A stretch of DNA of 7,882 nt, taken from assembly GCF_938045535.1 (NCBI RefSeq), contig NZ_CALIMQ010000249.1, forward strand, positions 1-7,882. The letters run 5' to 3'. Shown piece after piece: positions 6,544 to 7,882 of the stretch. The notes below the pieces were generated by a model, which was not told where the DNA came from, made no database searches, and saw only the letters and a program-made list of their open reading frames with translations. Every line of letters begins with the position of its first letter. Position 1 is the stretch's first letter. The DNA is from an uncultured Campylobacter sp. (GTDB taxonomy: Bacteria; Campylobacterota; Campylobacteria; Campylobacterales; Campylobacteraceae). A program made the position numbers and the translations under genes.

Positions 6544-6957
6544 ATGGACATAAACGGACTTGTAAATATGGTCTCTGCGCTCAAAAGCGATGATAAAAAT
6601 TTAAGAGAATTTCAAAGCGGTCCGGTCGCTTTTATCGAAAAATTTCTAGGCGTGGACCTACCCGACGATCAGATAAATGCGATAATTGCGGGCATCAGCT
6701 CAAATTTTTTAAGCAAAAACGAAAGCGGCGGATCTGGCTCGCTAGGCTCGATGCTGGGCGGACTTTTGGGCGGCGGCGAGGACGTACAAGCAAATGCCGT
6801 CGATAGCAAAGGGGTGGATTTTAGCGCGCTGATCGGCAAAATCGCAAGCGCCAAGCTCGACCTCAACGGCGACGGCAAAATCGATATCAACGACGCAAGT
6901 AGCTTTTTGGGCGATCTTTTAGGAGGCGGTGCAAACGGCGAAAATATCACCGAATAG
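6544..6957 (+). CDS. Nif11-like N-terminus plus glycine linker plus single EF-hand/dockerin-like loop; C-terminus doubtful
   Basis: 137 residues as read. Residues 1-55 are helical, with FQSGPVAFIEKFLGVDLPDDQINAIIAGI, a pattern shared by Nif11-type leaders and small bacterial proteins of unknown function. Residues 61-78 are a Gly/Ser/Leu-rich linker. Residues 106-117 form a calcium-binding loop with DLNGDGKIDINDA (ligand positions Asp106, Asn108, Asp110, Asp114, Asp117), followed by a helix, as in one half of a dockerin type I repeat. There is no signal peptide, so the protein appears cytoplasmic. It directly follows the YegP-like gene (TAAATG). The last seven codons (6937-6957) lie in the segment shared with the foreign gene on the other strand, so the native C-terminus may differ. 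No peptide-modifying enzyme is nearby, so a peptide-precursor role is not supported. Confidence 0.7.
   Translation: MDINGLVNMVSALKSDDKNLREFQSGPVAFIEKFLGVDLPDDQINAIIAGISSNFLSKNESGGSGSLGSMLGGLLGGGEDVQANAVDSKGVDFSALIGKIASAKLDLNGDGKIDINDASSFLGDLLGGGANGENITE
6937..6957. other. Junction between Campylobacter-like and foreign DNA
   Basis: These 21 bases encode GENITE-stop on the plus strand, ending the EF-hand protein, and LFGDIFA on the minus strand, the conserved middle of a carboxymuconolactone decarboxylase-family protein. Left of it, the minus frame loses all family likeness (VCTAS). Right of it, AAATTT motifs cease and G+C content rises. The join is therefore in or beside this segment. Confidence 0.75.
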
Positions 6958-7341
6958 GTGTGCTTTCAGGTAATGGTCAATGTGCGGTGAAAAGGTGAAC
7001 AGCGGCCCGCTGACCGGCTGGCCGGCCAGCGCGGTTTGCATTTCCGTCCCGATAACGCTCATGTCCACGGCGGGAATAGCAGCGGCGGGGCGGCCTGGGG
7101 GGGTGCTTTTGCCCGCTGCCTGTCGTGCTTCGACAGTCGCCAACAGAGTAGCCAAGGCGTTTAGGCTGCGCGGGAAACCGCAGTAGGCGTAGAGTTGTTC
7201 CAGTGCGCTTTTGCTTTCTTCCACGGTCAGCGCGGCGTGATCGAAAGCATCATTGAGTGCCGTTGCCAGAGCTTCCTGATCGCCGCGCGCCGTGGCGGCA
7301 GCGAGGCAGGCGAGGGCGGTTTGTTTTGGGGTGAGGTTCAT
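6937..7341 (-). pseudogene. Carboxymuconolactone decarboxylase-family protein, 3' half missing
   Basis: The ATG at 7341 starts MNLTPKQTALACLAAATARGD; a frame opened by a TTG at 7371 has no better ribosome site and overlaps the cupin stop. What remains is the first unit of a two-unit AhpD/CMD-fold protein: a helical pair, QLYAYCGFPRSLNAL (residues 49-63, with Cys54), a Pro-rich linker, then SPHIDHYLKAHLFGDIFA (118-135). In intact relatives that last motif leads into a second CMD domain (typically RD-L-W-REIATIAAL), absent here. The frame stays open to 6919 but only through DNA that codes for another gene on the plus strand. Intact family members are cytoplasmic, of uncertain substrate, and commonly paired with a cupin as here. 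Truncation is attributed to the junction, not to a natural mutation. Confidence 0.8.
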
Positions 7342-7367
7342 GACGGTTCCAATGAGTTGCGGGGCGT

Positions 7368-7760
7368 TCAAAGGGCGTTGAAAGAGGCGTCATCAACCGG
7401 TTCGCACCATTCCGTGCTGGCACCTTCTTTTGGTACGGTCACCGAAATATGCGAAAACCACTGGTCTTTGGCTGCGCCGTGCCAGTGTTTGACCTCGGCG
7501 GGGATATTGACAGTGTCGCCAGGACGCAGGCGGCGTGCCGCTTGGCTCGCTTCCTGATACCAGCCCTCGCCGGCAGTGCAGAGCAGGATTTGCCCGGCAC
7601 CGTGGTGGATATGCCAGTGGTTGCGACAGGCGGGGGCGAAGGTGACGTTATGCACGGCGGCATCGCCCGTAGCAAGAGGGGCGAGATAACTGTTGCCAGT
7701 GAAATATTGGGCGTAAGCAGTGTTTTCCTCGCCTTGGGGGAAGATTTGCTGGAAGGACAT
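7368..7760 (-). CDS. Small single-domain cupin (hydroxynitrile-lyase-like)
   Basis: A complete 130-residue cupin. Motif 1 is NHWHIHHGAGQILLCTAGEGWY (47-68), giving metal ligands His50, His52 and Gln57. Motif 2 is PGDTVNIPAEVKHWHGA (80-96) with His92 and possibly His94. The combination WH-H, GQ and KHWHGA is the pattern of the bacterial Mn-dependent cupins that include hydroxynitrile lyases such as the Granulicella enzyme; most members have no assigned reaction. The start at 7760 has AGGA five bases upstream (7766-7769). The TGA at 7368 is 26 bases before the ATG of the CMD-family gene, so the two form an operon, a pairing common in Proteobacteria, often beside a LysR-type regulator. Base composition is unlike the Campylobacter-like left part. 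Confidence 0.88.
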   Translation of the reverse strand: MSFQQIFPQGEENTAYAQYFTGNSYLAPLATGDAAVHNVTFAPACRNHWHIHHGAGQILLCTAGEGWYQEASQAARRLRPGDTVNIPAEVKHWHGAAKDQWFSHISVTVPKEGASTEWCEPVDDASFNAL

Positions 7761-7778
7761 GGGATTCCTGATGTGGGT

Positions 7779-7882
7779 AGCGGGTTCATTGTACGCCGTC
7801 TGGACTGCGTCAGCCCGCTGGCCTACTATCTCGTCTATCGCGCGGAAAACAGCGAACTGCCAACCGTTCGCGCCTTCCGTAA
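7779..7882 (+). CDS. C-terminal fragment of a LysR-type transcriptional regulator (GcvA-like), cut at both ends
   Basis: The plus-strand frame reads SGFIVRRLDCVSPLAYYLVYRAENSELPTVRAFR to the window edge. The AYYLVY...LP.VRAFR pattern is the usual last stretch of the co-inducer domain in GcvA-type LysR regulators, about 15-20 residues before the end of the protein. The rest of the gene should lie to the left but is absent: those bases are the promoter and coding sequence of the cupin on the opposite strand. An intact regulator would be a DNA-binding protein of about 300 residues; such genes are often divergent from cupin/CMD operons. The fragment is short, so the family call is moderately secure and the left boundary approximate. 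Confidence 0.55.
7788..7793 (-). promoter_or_regulatory. Possible -10 box of the cupin operon
   Basis: TACAAT on the minus strand lies 27 bases before the cupin ATG. No fitting -35 is found in the bases that should hold it (about 7811-7820), which instead code for the LysR-like fragment on the other strand. That is consistent with a break in this promoter. Confidence 0.35.

Noticed and set aside
6544..6720. Nif11-type peptide natural product precursor
   Set aside because: No modifying enzyme, protease or exporter nearby, no leader cleavage motif before a short core, and the C-terminal part is an EF-hand-like domain.
6919..6936. Extension of the CMD-family frame to a stop at 6919
   Set aside because: The last residues (VCTAS) do not resemble the family, and the bases belong to the EF-hand gene on the plus strand; the open frame is accidental.
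7195..7557. 120-residue plus-strand frame across the cupin and CMD genes
   Set aside because: Antisense to two genes with clear family motifs; no ribosome site.
6958..7882. Natural horizontal transfer of a cupin-CMD operon into Campylobacter
   Set aside because: No integrase, tRNA, insertion sequence or direct repeat is visible, both outer genes are broken at the joins, and a ~20-base overlap fits an artefact better. Not excluded.
1..7882. CRISPR array, tRNA or rRNA genes, insertion sequences
   Set aside because: No regularly spaced direct repeats, cloverleaf-like sequence, conserved rRNA segment or transposase motif was seen on either strand.

Overview
Positions 1-6957 look like the genome of a relatively G+C-rich Campylobacter of the oral type (C. 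gracilis / showae / rectus are the sort of species meant; the species is inference). The grounds are a CjaA-like binding lipoprotein, AAGGA-type ribosome binding sites, extended -10 promoters without a clear -35, and the hexamer AAATTT scattered at high density through genes and gaps. From 6958 to the end the DNA has a different character: visibly richer in G+C, no AAATTT, and genes of a beta- or gammaproteobacterial type.

Layout: a cjaA-like cysteine/amino-acid binding lipoprotein (47-907, +) is followed by about 640 bp with no convincing gene. Then come, all on the minus strand, a four-helix membrane protein with a DUF3137 domain (1549-2934), a two-gene operon of a DUF3737 beta-helix protein (4328-5170) followed by a MalY/PatB-type PLP beta-lyase (3133-4326), a 375-bp gap with strong nested hairpins, and a small periplasmic FixH/YtkA-like protein with a His-rich tail (5585-6064). 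A divergent promoter region (6065-6180) separates this from a plus-strand pair, a YegP/DUF1508 protein (6181-6543) and a protein with a Nif11-like N-terminus, glycine-rich linker and one EF-hand/dockerin-like loop (6544-6957).

The stop of that last gene coincides with an abrupt change. On the minus strand, a carboxymuconolactone decarboxylase-family gene (6937-7341), cotranscribed behind a cupin gene (7368-7760), is cut off at its conserved HLFGDIF motif exactly where the Campylobacter-like sequence begins, and about 20 bases (6937-6957) read sensibly in both genes. A second suspicious join lies at about 7776-7800, where the cupin promoter runs straight into the C-terminal end of a LysR-type regulator. 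The most economical reading is that the right-hand 0.9 kb is a chimeric assembly or amplification product of another, probably co-resident, bacterium. Recent transfer is possible but less likely. Sulfur amino-acid metabolism (cysteine binding, cystathionine beta-lyase) is a loose theme of the left part. I see no defence, mobile or CRISPR system.
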